Source: Archangium lansingense
Lineage (GTDB): Bacteria; Myxococcota; Myxococcia; Myxococcales; Myxococcaceae
Assembly: GCF_026626635.1 (NCBI RefSeq)
Contig: NZ_JAPNKA010000001.1
Location: forward strand, 6,262,001 to 6,326,000
Reading direction: 5' to 3'
DNA length: 64,000 nt
A program made the translations under genes and the position numbers. Below are positions 49,510 through 57,612 of the stretch, piece by piece; positions within the stretch are counted from its first letter, which is position 1; every line of letters starts with the position of its first letter. Under the pieces are notes generated by a model that was not told the origin of the DNA, did not search any database, and worked only from the letters and a program-made list of their open reading frames with translations.

Positions 49510-50490
49510 CTACATTCCGCGCACGGCGTGCGGTTGGTAGGGCGCCTCCAGCGCCTTCACCTCGTCCGGAGTGAGCGTTACGTCCACCGAGCGGATGGCC
49601 GCGTCCAGGTGCTCCAGCTTCGTGGCGCCAATGATGGGCGCCACCACGGCCGGCTTGGACAGCAGCCACGCCAGGGACACCTCGGCGGGCGTGTTCCCCC
49701 GTGCCGAGGCCACCTGCTTCACCGCCTCCACCACGTCCCAGTCGTGCGGGTTGTCGTAGAGCGCCACCGCGAATGCGTCCGAGCCCGCTCGCGCCGTGGC
49801 CTGCCGATCATCCAGCGACTTGCGCGTGCCCGCCAGCAGCCCGCGCGCCAGCGGGGACCAGGGAATCACCCCGATGCCCTCCGCCTCGCACAGGGGCATC
49901 ATCTCCCGCTCCTCCTCGCGGTAGACGAGGTTGTAGTGGTTCTGCATCGAGACGAAGCGCGCCCACCCGTTGCGCTCCGACAGGCTCAGCGCCTTGGCGA
50001 ACTTCCACGCCGCCGAGGAGCTTGCGCCGAGGTAGCGCACCTTGCCCTGCCGCACCAGTTGATCCAACGCGGCCAGCGTCTCCTCCAGCGGCGTGTGCGG
50101 ATCCATCCGGTGGATCTGGTACAGATCGATCGTCTCCACCCCGAGCCGCTTCAGGCTCGCCTCGCAGGCCTGCACCACGTGCTTGCGCGACAAGCCCCCC
50201 ATGTTGGGCCGGTCCGTCATCGGGTAGTAGACCTTGGTGGCGATCACCACCTCCTCCATCCGCGCGTAGTGGCGCAACGCTCGGCCGGTGACCTCCTCGC
50301 TCACCCCCAGCGAGTACATGTCCGCTGTGTCGAAGAAGTTGATGCCGGCTTCCACCGCTCGCCGGAAGAAGGGCTGCGAGGACTCCTCGTCCAGCACCCA
50401 CGGGCGCCATTCGGGCGTGCCATAGCTCATGCACCCCAGGCAGATGCGGGACACCTTCAGGCCGGTATGGCCCAGGTTGGCGTATTTCAT
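49510..50490 (-). CDS. Aldo/keto reductase
   Basis: 326 residues, (alpha/beta)8 barrel NADPH-dependent oxidoreductase. Catalytic tetrad visible: Asp in DTADMYSLG, Tyr of the same motif, Lys in IATKVYYP, and His in YQIHRMD. Other signatures: RICLGCMSYGTPEW near the N-terminus and the cofactor-binding PIIGATKLEHLDAAI. This is closest to the YajO/IolS group of broad-specificity reductases acting on aldehydes and methylglyoxal. Substrate unknown. It is convergent with the immunity-protein gene, separated by 11 bases, and its own upstream neighbour on the minus strand is an M28 peptidase gene 10 bases away, so these may be one operon. Confidence 0.92.
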   Translation of the reverse strand: MKYANLGHTGLKVSRICLGCMSYGTPEWRPWVLDEESSQPFFRRAVEAGINFFDTADMYSLGVSEEVTGRALRHYARMEEVVIATKVYYPMTDRPNMGGLSRKHVVQACEASLKRLGVETIDLYQIHRMDPHTPLEETLAALDQLVRQGKVRYLGASSSAAWKFAKALSLSERNGWARFVSMQNHYNLVYREEEREMMPLCEAEGIGVIPWSPLARGLLAGTRKSLDDRQATARAGSDAFAVALYDNPHDWDVVEAVKQVASARGNTPAEVSLAWLLSKPAVVAPIIGATKLEHLDAAIRSVDVTLTPDEVKALEAPYQPHAVRGM

Positions 50491-50500
50491 CTCGGACCTT

Positions 50501-51511
50501 TCATTGCTGTGGACCCTCTGCCCAGTAGGCGAGCCCCGCGGCGGACAGCCGGGTGACGCCTGCGAGGAAGTCGGGGTCCAGCGTGGAGGGGACGTCCGTG
50601 TCGCGGTGGTAGTGGGGATTGCGGAAGTTGGCGGTGTCGGTCACGAAGAGGGCGCTGTGGCCCGCCAGCCAGAAGGGGGCGTGATCGCTGCGCATGAGGT
50701 TGCCCGAGAAGGGACCGGAGCCGTCGATCGGCGCCAGCGCGCCCCGGAGCGGGACGAACTCCAGCTGACTCCCCAGCGCGTGCAGCTCCTCCAGCCGGGG
50801 ACGGGACTGCTCGTTGGCGATGACCGCGATGAAGTCACCCGTGTTGGGAATGGGGAAGCCGGGCAGCCCCTGCTGGGCACCGGGGCGCGGATCCCTGTAG
50901 CCAATGCAGTCGAAGACGATGGTGGCCACGAGCTCCTCATCCGGGTGCGAGCGCACATAACGCGTGCTGCCCACCAGCCCAAGCTCCTCCAGATCGAAGC
51001 CCACGAAGCGCACGGTGCGCGCGAAGCGCTTGCCCGCCGCCAGCCGCGCCAGCTCCAGCATGGCCGCCACCCCCGAGCTGTTGTCGTCCGCACCCGAGAA
51101 GAAGGCGTCGTAGTGCGCCCCCACCACCACGACTTCCTCGGGGCGCTCGGTGCCGCGCAGCTCGGCGATGACGTTGGTGGTCGGGAAGGTGGGCCCCTCC
51201 ACGTCTTGCGCGATGACGGTGTAGCCGAGCTCCTCGAAGCGCCGCTGGATGAGCTGGCGGGCCTTCTCGCGGGTGATGTGGCACACCGGATGGATCTCTG
51301 TGTCGAGCGTATCGAAGTCGAAGTTGCTGCAATCGATCGGGGTGTCCTCGAGGTGGGCAGCCACCAGTGAATCCACGTCCGACACCAGGCGGGACTTCTC
51401 GACGCCCGCGGCGAAGTCTCCTGCCTGGGTGATGGCGGCCTCTTCGATGGGAAGAGCCGAGGTACAGGCGCTCACGGCGAGCAGCAGGAGGGCGGTGGAC
51501 AGGGCTCTCAC
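50501..51511 (-). CDS. M28-family metallopeptidase lipoprotein
   Basis: 336 residues. ALSTALLLLAVSAC gives a signal and lipobox. The two-zinc aminopeptidase motifs are present: GAHYDAF (His and Asp), ADDNSSGVAAMLE (bridging Asp), DLEELGLVGS (Glu general base), FDCIGY and RSDHAPFW, with a final His in NPHYHRDTD. It should release N-terminal residues from peptides outside the cytoplasm. Its start overlaps the stop of the preceding beta-barrel-like gene (ATGA), so the two are coupled. Length is ordinary for an M28 exopeptidase. Confidence 0.92.
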   Translation of the reverse strand: MRALSTALLLLAVSACTSALPIEEAAITQAGDFAAGVEKSRLVSDVDSLVAAHLEDTPIDCSNFDFDTLDTEIHPVCHITREKARQLIQRRFEELGYTVIAQDVEGPTFPTTNVIAELRGTERPEEVVVVGAHYDAFFSGADDNSSGVAAMLELARLAAGKRFARTVRFVGFDLEELGLVGSTRYVRSHPDEELVATIVFDCIGYRDPRPGAQQGLPGFPIPNTGDFIAVIANEQSRPRLEELHALGSQLEFVPLRGALAPIDGSGPFSGNLMRSDHAPFWLAGHSALFVTDTANFRNPHYHRDTDVPSTLDPDFLAGVTRLSAAGLAYWAEGPQQ

Positions 51512-52038
51512 AGCATCACCCCCACCTGGAGCAGGCCGAGCTGCAGGCGCAGCACGGAGCCCGGCCGGGGTGTGAGCAGGGTGCCCCAGTGGAGCTCCAG
51601 GGTGCTCGCGGTGAAGCGGCCGAAGGCGAAGCGCAAGGGCGCGGCGTGGATGGCCACGTAGGCGGGTCCGAAGAGCCCGGCCCGGGTGCTCTGGTAGTCA
51701 TTGGGATAGCCGGTCGGAGCCGGGCCCACGGTGCGCAGCCCGCTGAGGCCCAGCTCCGGGCCCACCGCCGGCCGCCATACACCCATGTCCGCGGTGAGCT
51801 GGGCTCGGGCGTAGACCTCGAGCGGCGGTGAGCCACCACCGAGGTTCCAACGCACGCCGCCCCCCAGCCGCCATGTATCGAACTGGTACGCGTAAGCGGC
51901 TTCGAAGCCCGGGCGGTAGGGAAGGGCGAGCGACAAGCCACTCGTGGAGAACAGGGCTCCCCCGAGCGACAGCTCATGTCCGGAGGCCGCGGCCATCCCC
52001 GGAAGGAGCGCGGCGACAAGCATCATCCAATGGCGCAT
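51508..52038 (-). CDS. Exported beta-barrel-like protein of unknown function
   Basis: 176 residues. Signal peptide MRHWMMLVAALLPGMAAASG. The rest alternates hydrophobic and polar residues in strand-like pieces (LSLGGALFSTSGLSLAL, AAYAYQFDTWRLGGGVRWNLGG, LEVYARAQLTADMGVW, STLELHWGTLLTPRP) and ends near a hydrophobic residue (LLQVGVML), the pattern of a small outer-membrane barrel. No known family recognised. It is first in a likely operon with the M28 peptidase and the aldo/keto reductase. Confidence 0.7.
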   Translation of the reverse strand: MRHWMMLVAALLPGMAAASGHELSLGGALFSTSGLSLALPYRPGFEAAYAYQFDTWRLGGGVRWNLGGGSPPLEVYARAQLTADMGVWRPAVGPELGLSGLRTVGPAPTGYPNDYQSTRAGLFGPAYVAIHAAPLRFAFGRFTASTLELHWGTLLTPRPGSVLRLQLGLLQVGVML

Positions 52039-52176
52039 GGGTGCGGCACTCTATCCTCTCTCCCAGTAAAGGGGCGCGCGCCCGGAGTCTCAGCAGGCGC
52101 CCGGCCTCACACACAGGGAGTCTTGGAGTGTGGCAGGCCGAGAGTCTAAGGTTGCGCGCCTGAAACAGGGGGCACG

Positions 52177-52260
52177 ATGAGCCAGTTGGAACCGCTCGGC
52201 CCCTCGCGGTCGTGTGGTTGCGGCATTGGTTTCCTCGCGCCTTCCGAGCCCTGCTCGTGA
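52177..52260 (+). other. Possible 27-residue leader ORF ahead of the NRPS gene
   Basis: ATG 52177, with a G-rich stretch (CAGGGGG) just before it, encodes MSQLEPLGPSRSCGCGIGF and a few more residues and stops at 52260, 6 bases before the NRPS start and in the same frame. It could couple translation to the NRPS or be chance. The rest of the gap 52039-52176 shows nothing definite. Confidence 0.25.
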
Positions 52261-52266
52261 GGACCC

Positions 52267-55200
52267 ATGCCGCTGCTGTCGCGAGAGAACCCTGCGCTGG
52301 CCGTCTCCCTTCCCGACAGCACCACTTTCGTGGACGTGCTTCGCGAGCGGGCCCTCCTGCAACCCGAGGCTCGTGTCTTCACCTTCCTCGACGAGGCAGG
52401 GGAGACCTCCATCACCTACCGCGAGCTGGACGAGGGCGCCCGCGCCGTCGCGGCCTCCCTGCGTCGACACCTCGCTCCCGGTGATCGGGCGCTGCTGCTC
52501 TACCCGCCGGGCCGTGAGTACGTGCTGGGCTTTCTCGGATGCCTCTACGCCGGCGTCATCGCCGTTCCCGCCTATCCGCCGGACCCCTCTCGCCTGGCAC
52601 GCACCCTGCCAAGGCTCCAGGCCCTGGTGGCCGACTGCCGCGCCACCGCGGCGCTCACCACCTCCGCGCTGCTCGACATGGTCGAGTTCCTCACGGGGGA
52701 AGCTCCGGACCTCCGTGCGCTGCGCTGGTTGGCCACGGATGCGATTGAGCCCGGTGCCGCCGGGGCGTGGTCCGCGCCGCGGCTCTCCTCCGAAGACCTG
52801 GCCTTCCTCCAGTACACCTCTGGCTCCACCGGCACGCCCAAGGGCGTGATGCTCAGCCACCGCAACCTGCTGCACAACTCGGAGCTCATCGCGCTCGGGT
52901 TCGATGCGTCGCCCCAGCCCGTGGGCGTCATCTGGCTGCCCCCGTACCACGACATGGGGCTCATCGGCGGCATCCTCCAGCCCCTCTACCGCGACATCCC
53001 CACCGTCTTGATGTCGCCGCTCTTCTTCCTCCAGCGCCCTCTGCACTGGCTGGAGGCGATCTCCCGTCACGGCGGCACCGTCAGCGGCGGCCCCAACTTC
53101 GCCTACGAGCTGTGCGTCCGGAAGACGACCCCCGAGCAACGGGCCGCGTTGGATTTGCGCCGCTGGGAAGTGGCCTTCTGCGGCGCCGAGCCCATCCGAC
53201 AGGAGACGCTGGAGCGGTTCGCCGAGGCGTTCGCCCCCGCTGGCTTCCGGCGCGAGGCCTTCTATCCCTGCTACGGGCTCGCCGAGGGCACGCTCATCGT
53301 CAGCGGTGGACGCAAGGCCCAGGCACCCGTGGTTCGCCACTTCGCACGCGACGCGCTGCTGCGCGGAGAGGCCCGGGCTCCGGACGCTGGGCACGAGGGC
53401 GTGCCGATGATCGGCTGTGGCGACTCCCTGAGGGATCAGTCGGTGCGCATCGTCGATCCCGAGACGTGTGAGCCGTGCGCCCCTGGCCGCATCGGGGAGA
53501 TCTGGGTCCGTAGCGCTAGTGTGGCTCGCGGCTACTGGGAGCGGTCCGAGGACACCGCGCGCATCTTCCAGGCGCGGCTCGCGGGCTCCGGGGAAGGGCC
53601 CTACCTGCGCACCGGGGACCTGGGTGTCCTCGAGGGCGGCGAGCTGTTCGTCACCGGTCGGCGCAAGGACCTCCTCATCATCCGCGGACGCAACCACTAC
53701 CCGCAGGACCTCGAGCTCACCGTGGAGCGGTGCGACCCGGGGCTTCGGCCTGGCTGCGGTGCCGCCTTCTCCGTGGACATCGCGGGCGAGGAGCGTCTGG
53801 TCGTCGTCCAGGAGTTCGCCGATCGCTCGGGTGCGGATCCGGAGGTGCGTGCCCGCGAGGTGATCGACCGCATCCGCCAGACAGTGGCCGAGCAGCATGA
53901 GCTCGGCGTGCATGCCGTGGTGCTGCTCGTGCCCGGGAGCATCCCCAAGACGTCGAGCGGGAAGATCCAGCGCCATGCCTGCCGTGCCGCGTTCCTCGAC
54001 GGCTCTCTGGAGGCGGTGGGCTCCTGGCGCGAGGGGGCTTCTGTCACCCGTGTGGAGACCTCGTCCCTGGGTGGGCCGGACGAGCCCGCTCCTCCCGTGG
54101 GGGCGGGAGTGGAGGCGTTGCTGCCGTGGCTCTCCGCCTTCCTGTCTCGGGAGCTCAGGATTCCCCCCAGCGAGCTGCGAATGGACGTTCCGCTCACCCG
54201 GTACGGGCTCGACTCGCTGCGCGCCATGGAGGTGCGAGGCTCGCTCGAGCTGGCGCTCGGGGCGTCGCTGCCCGTCACCGCTCTCCTGCGCGGGCCCAGT
54301 GTTCAGGAACTGGCGGACATTCTCTTGGTGCGCCCGGTCCAGCAAGCCGAGACACCGCTCGCGCCTCAGACTCCGGAAGAGACTCCGCCCCTCTCCGAGG
54401 GACAGCGGGCGCTGTGGTTCCTGCAACGCATGTCTCCGGAGAGCACCGCGTACCACGTGGTTCGCGCGGCGCGGATCCGATCCCAGCTCGATGTCCCGGC
54501 GTTGGAGCGGGCCTTCCAGGCACTCGTGGCGCGCCATCCGTCGCTGCGCGCCGTGTTCCCCGAGGAGAATGGTGCCCCCGTTCCGCGGTTCGTGGCGCCC
54601 TCGGGCCCCTTGCTTCAGGTGGAGGAGGCCACTGGCTGGAGTGAGGCTCAGGTGAAGACGCGGCTCGACGCCGAGGCCCACCGGCCTTTCGAGCTGGAGC
54701 GGGGGCCGTTGATGCGCGTCCTGCTCCTCACCCGTGGCCCGAACGAGCACGTGCTGCTGCTCGCGCTCCACCACATCATCACTGACTTCTGGTCCCTGGG
54801 TGTCATGGTGGAGGAGCTGGGCGCGCTCTACACCGCGGAGACGGGAGGGCTCGCGGGCGTGCTGCCGGCGCTCTCCCCAGAGCCCGTGGAGGCTACCCGG
54901 GTGCTCTCCGCGCAGCTTGCCGGACCCAAGGGGGAGGCCCTGCGCTCCTTCTGGAAGGCGCGTCTCGGCGGCGAGCTGCCGTTGCTCTCGCTGCCCACGG
55001 ATCACCCCCGGCCCCGGCTCCAGTCCTTCCGGGGTGACTCGCTCCCGTTCCACGTGGGGCCGGAGCTTGCCCGGAGCGTGAATGCGCTTGCTCGCGACCT
55101 GGGCGCCACGCCGTACATGGTGCTGCTGGCCGCCTTCTTCGCCTTCCTGCGCCGCTACACCGGACAGGACGAGCTCATCGTGGGAGCGCCCACCGCGGGC

Positions 55201-57612
55201 CGCACCCGGCCGGAGCTCCTCCGGCTCGTGGGCTACCTCGTCAACCCCGTGGCGCTGCGTGCCAGCATTCCCCAGGGCACCACCTTCCGGGAGCTGGTCT
55301 CCCAGGTGCGGAGCACGGTGCTCGAGGCGCTGGAGCACCAGGACATGCCCTTCACCCGGCTCGTGGAGGAGCTCCAGCCCACGCGCGAGCCGGGTCACTC
55401 ACCCGTCTTTCAGGCGATGTTCGTCCTGCAGCGCGGACACCTGCCCGGAGAGGGCACCTCGTTGGCCTCCTTCGCGCTGGGTGACCCGGATGCACGCATG
55501 CGCCTGGGGGCGCTGGAGGTTGAGTCCCTGCCGCTCAACCGCCGGGGCTCGACGTTCGACCTCACCCTCATGATGGCTGAGACGGAGGGCGGGTTGGGCG
55601 CGTCGCTGGAGTACTGCACGGACCTCTTCGAGGCCTCCACGGCCGAGCGCATGGCGCGGCACTTCGTGTCCCTGCTGGCGGAGCTGGTGGAGGCGCCCGG
55701 GCGCCGGGTAGAGGAGGTGGAACTGCTGCGAGGGGAGGAGCGGGCTCGGGTGCTGGAGGACTGGAGCCGCGGGCCGCGCGTGCAGGTGCCGGTAGAGGGG
55801 CTGGTGCGGCTGCTGGAGGAGCAGGTGGCTCGCGCTCCGGAGGCGATAGCAGTGGAGGGAGGCGGGCAGCGGCTGAGCTACCGGGAGCTGGAGGCGCGAG
55901 CGAGGCGGCTTGGCGCTCGGTTGCGGCGCGAGGGCGTGGGGCCCGAGGTGCGGGTGGGCGTGCTGCTGGAGAAGAGCGTGGAGGCGGTGGTGGCCTTCTG
56001 GGGCGTGCAGAAGGCGGGCGGCGTGTACGTGCCGCTGGAGGCGGTGCTGCCTCGGGATCGCCTGGAGTGGATGGCTCGGGACGCGGGCGTGAAGGCGGTG
56101 GTGACAGTGCACGGGCTGGAGGAGCGGTGTCTCCCTCCAGAGGGCGCGCGGGTGGTGCGGTTGGAGGAGACGGGCGCGGAAGAGCTGGCCGACCTCGAGA
56201 GTGGTGTGCGGGCCGGCAACGCGGCGTATGTCCTTTACACCTCGGGCAGCACCGGAAGGCCCAAGGGCGTCGAGGTGCCGCACGCGGGGCTGTGTGATCT
56301 GGCGTACGCGAGGATGCGGGCGTTCGGCGTTGGGGCGGAGTGCCGGTTGCTGCAGCTTGCCTCGCTGGGCTTCGACGCCTCCATCTGGGAGTTCCTGCTG
56401 ACGGTGTCCGTCGGCGGGACGCTCTATGTGCCCGAGGGAGGACGGGTGCCGCTGGGCGAGGACCTGCGGCGGGTGCTGGTGGAGGGCGCGGTGACGATGG
56501 TGACGCTGCCGCCGTCCGTGCTGGCGCTGCTGCCCGAGGAGGGGTTGGAGCACCTGCGGGTGGTGAAGTCCGTGGGAGAGGCGTGCCCGCCCGCGTTGGT
56601 GGAGAAGTGGGGCAGGGGACGGCGCTTCGTCAACGGATACGGGCCTACGGAGACGTCGGTGTGCGTCACCTGGGCCGAGTGCGTTCCGGGAGAAGGCCGG
56701 CCCTCCATCGGTAAGCCGCTGGCCAACGTGCAGGCATATGTGCTGGACGCGGAGCTGCGGCCCGTTCCTCCAGGCGTGGCAGGCGAGCTGTTCCTGGGCG
56801 GCCCCAGCATGGCGCGAGGCTATGTGGGGCGGCCGGAGCTGACGGCCGAGCGCTTCGTGCCCAACCCCTTCAGCCAAGAGGGCGGCGAGAGGCTGTACCG
56901 GACGGGAGACATGGTCCGGTGGAGAGCGGACGGGCGGCTCGATTACATGGGCCGCGCGGATGTGCAGGTGAAGGTGAACGGCGTCCGGGTGGAGCCGGGC
57001 GAGGTGGAGTCCGCGCTGCGCGAGGTGGGCGGCGCGAAGCAGGCCCATGTGAAGGCCTGGAAGAGTCCCTCGGGTGAGGCCCGGCTGGTGGCCTACGTGG
57101 TGCCCGGTGAGTCCACACCGCGCGAGCCTCGGGAGCTGCGCGCGCTGCTGCGCCAGCGTCTGCCCGAGTCCATGGTGCCCTCGGCCTTCGTCCACCTGGA
57201 GGCTCTGCCGCTCTCCTCCAGTGGCAAGGTGGATGGGCGTGCCCTTCCTCCTCCCGAGCCACCCGCTCGCTCCGCCTCCTTTGTTCCACCCCGCAGCCCG
57301 CTGGAGATCTCCATCGCGCGCTGCTGGGCCCAGGCGCTCGGGCGCGAGGCCGTGGGCCTCCATGATCATTTCTTCGATGACCTCGGCGGCAGCTCGCTCA
57401 CCGTCGTCAGGGCCTGTGCCCTGCTGCGCGAGGAACTGAAGCGCGATGTCCCCATCGTCCACTTCTTCGAGCACCCCACGGTCCACGCGCTCGCCAGACG
57501 CCTGGATCCGGCTGTGAGCTCCGAACGCAACAACAACCACCAGGATCGCGCGGAGGCACGCCGGCAGGCCCTCCAGCGCCGCAACCCCCGAGGGAGCCGT
57601 GGCAATGGCTGA
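52267..57612 (+). CDS. NRPS: FAAL - ACP - condensation - adenylation - PCP
   Basis: 1781 residues. Residues ~1-590 are a fatty-acyl-AMP ligase (YTSGSTGTPKGVMLSHRN, PPYHDMGLIGGIL, YGLAEGT, KDLLIIRGRNHYPQDLE), which activates a fatty acid as its adenylate without CoA. It is followed by an ACP with Ser650 in GLDSL. The condensation domain (~705-1130) has HHIITDFWS with His835 and His836. The adenylation domain (~1190-1640) has YTSGSTGRPKG, FDASIWE and GYGPTE; a hand-read ten-residue specificity code is D-A-W-T-K-V-G-V-C-K, which I cannot assign. The PCP carries Ser1710 in GGSSL. The design is a lipid-initiated peptide starter. The start follows GGACCC; its stop overlaps the next gene. Confidence 0.93.
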   Translation: MPLLSRENPALAVSLPDSTTFVDVLRERALLQPEARVFTFLDEAGETSITYRELDEGARAVAASLRRHLAPGDRALLLYPPGREYVLGFLGCLYAGVIAVPAYPPDPSRLARTLPRLQALVADCRATAALTTSALLDMVEFLTGEAPDLRALRWLATDAIEPGAAGAWSAPRLSSEDLAFLQYTSGSTGTPKGVMLSHRNLLHNSELIALGFDASPQPVGVIWLPPYHDMGLIGGILQPLYRDIPTVLMSPLFFLQRPLHWLEAISRHGGTVSGGPNFAYELCVRKTTPEQRAALDLRRWEVAFCGAEPIRQETLERFAEAFAPAGFRREAFYPCYGLAEGTLIVSGGRKAQAPVVRHFARDALLRGEARAPDAGHEGVPMIGCGDSLRDQSVRIVDPETCEPCAPGRIGEIWVRSASVARGYWERSEDTARIFQARLAGSGEGPYLRTGDLGVLEGGELFVTGRRKDLLIIRGRNHYPQDLELTVERCDPGLRPGCGAAFSVDIAGEERLVVVQEFADRSGADPEVRAREVIDRIRQTVAEQHELGVHAVVLLVPGSIPKTSSGKIQRHACRAAFLDGSLEAVGSWREGASVTRVETSSLGGPDEPAPPVGAGVEALLPWLSAFLSRELRIPPSELRMDVPLTRYGLDSLRAMEVRGSLELALGASLPVTALLRGPSVQELADILLVRPVQQAETPLAPQTPEETPPLSEGQRALWFLQRMSPESTAYHVVRAARIRSQLDVPALERAFQALVARHPSLRAVFPEENGAPVPRFVAPSGPLLQVEEATGWSEAQVKTRLDAEAHRPFELERGPLMRVLLLTRGPNEHVLLLALHHIITDFWSLGVMVEELGALYTAETGGLAGVLPALSPEPVEATRVLSAQLAGPKGEALRSFWKARLGGELPLLSLPTDHPRPRLQSFRGDSLPFHVGPELARSVNALARDLGATPYMVLLAAFFAFLRRYTGQDELIVGAPTAGRTRPELLRLVGYLVNPVALRASIPQGTTFRELVSQVRSTVLEALEHQDMPFTRLVEELQPTREPGHSPVFQAMFVLQRGHLPGEGTSLASFALGDPDARMRLGALEVESLPLNRRGSTFDLTLMMAETEGGLGASLEYCTDLFEASTAERMARHFVSLLAELVEAPGRRVEEVELLRGEERARVLEDWSRGPRVQVPVEGLVRLLEEQVARAPEAIAVEGGGQRLSYRELEARARRLGARLRREGVGPEVRVGVLLEKSVEAVVAFWGVQKAGGVYVPLEAVLPRDRLEWMARDAGVKAVVTVHGLEERCLPPEGARVVRLEETGAEELADLESGVRAGNAAYVLYTSGSTGRPKGVEVPHAGLCDLAYARMRAFGVGAECRLLQLASLGFDASIWEFLLTVSVGGTLYVPEGGRVPLGEDLRRVLVEGAVTMVTLPPSVLALLPEEGLEHLRVVKSVGEACPPALVEKWGRGRRFVNGYGPTETSVCVTWAECVPGEGRPSIGKPLANVQAYVLDAELRPVPPGVAGELFLGGPSMARGYVGRPELTAERFVPNPFSQEGGERLYRTGDMVRWRADGRLDYMGRADVQVKVNGVRVEPGEVESALREVGGAKQAHVKAWKSPSGEARLVAYVVPGESTPREPRELRALLRQRLPESMVPSAFVHLEALPLSSSGKVDGRALPPPEPPARSASFVPPRSPLEISIARCWAQALGREAVGLHDHFFDDLGGSSLTVVRACALLREELKRDVPIVHFFEHPTVHALARRLDPAVSSERNNNHQDRAEARRQALQRRNPRGSRGNG

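Noticed and set aside
46358..49669. 1103-residue open frame antisense to vgrG, lipase and immunity genes
   Set aside because: Spans three well-supported genes with clear motifs on the other strand; no domain of its own.
52090..55398. 1102-residue open frame antisense to the first NRPS gene
   Set aside because: Low-complexity His/Arg/Gly-rich shadow of the GC-rich NRPS; no motif.
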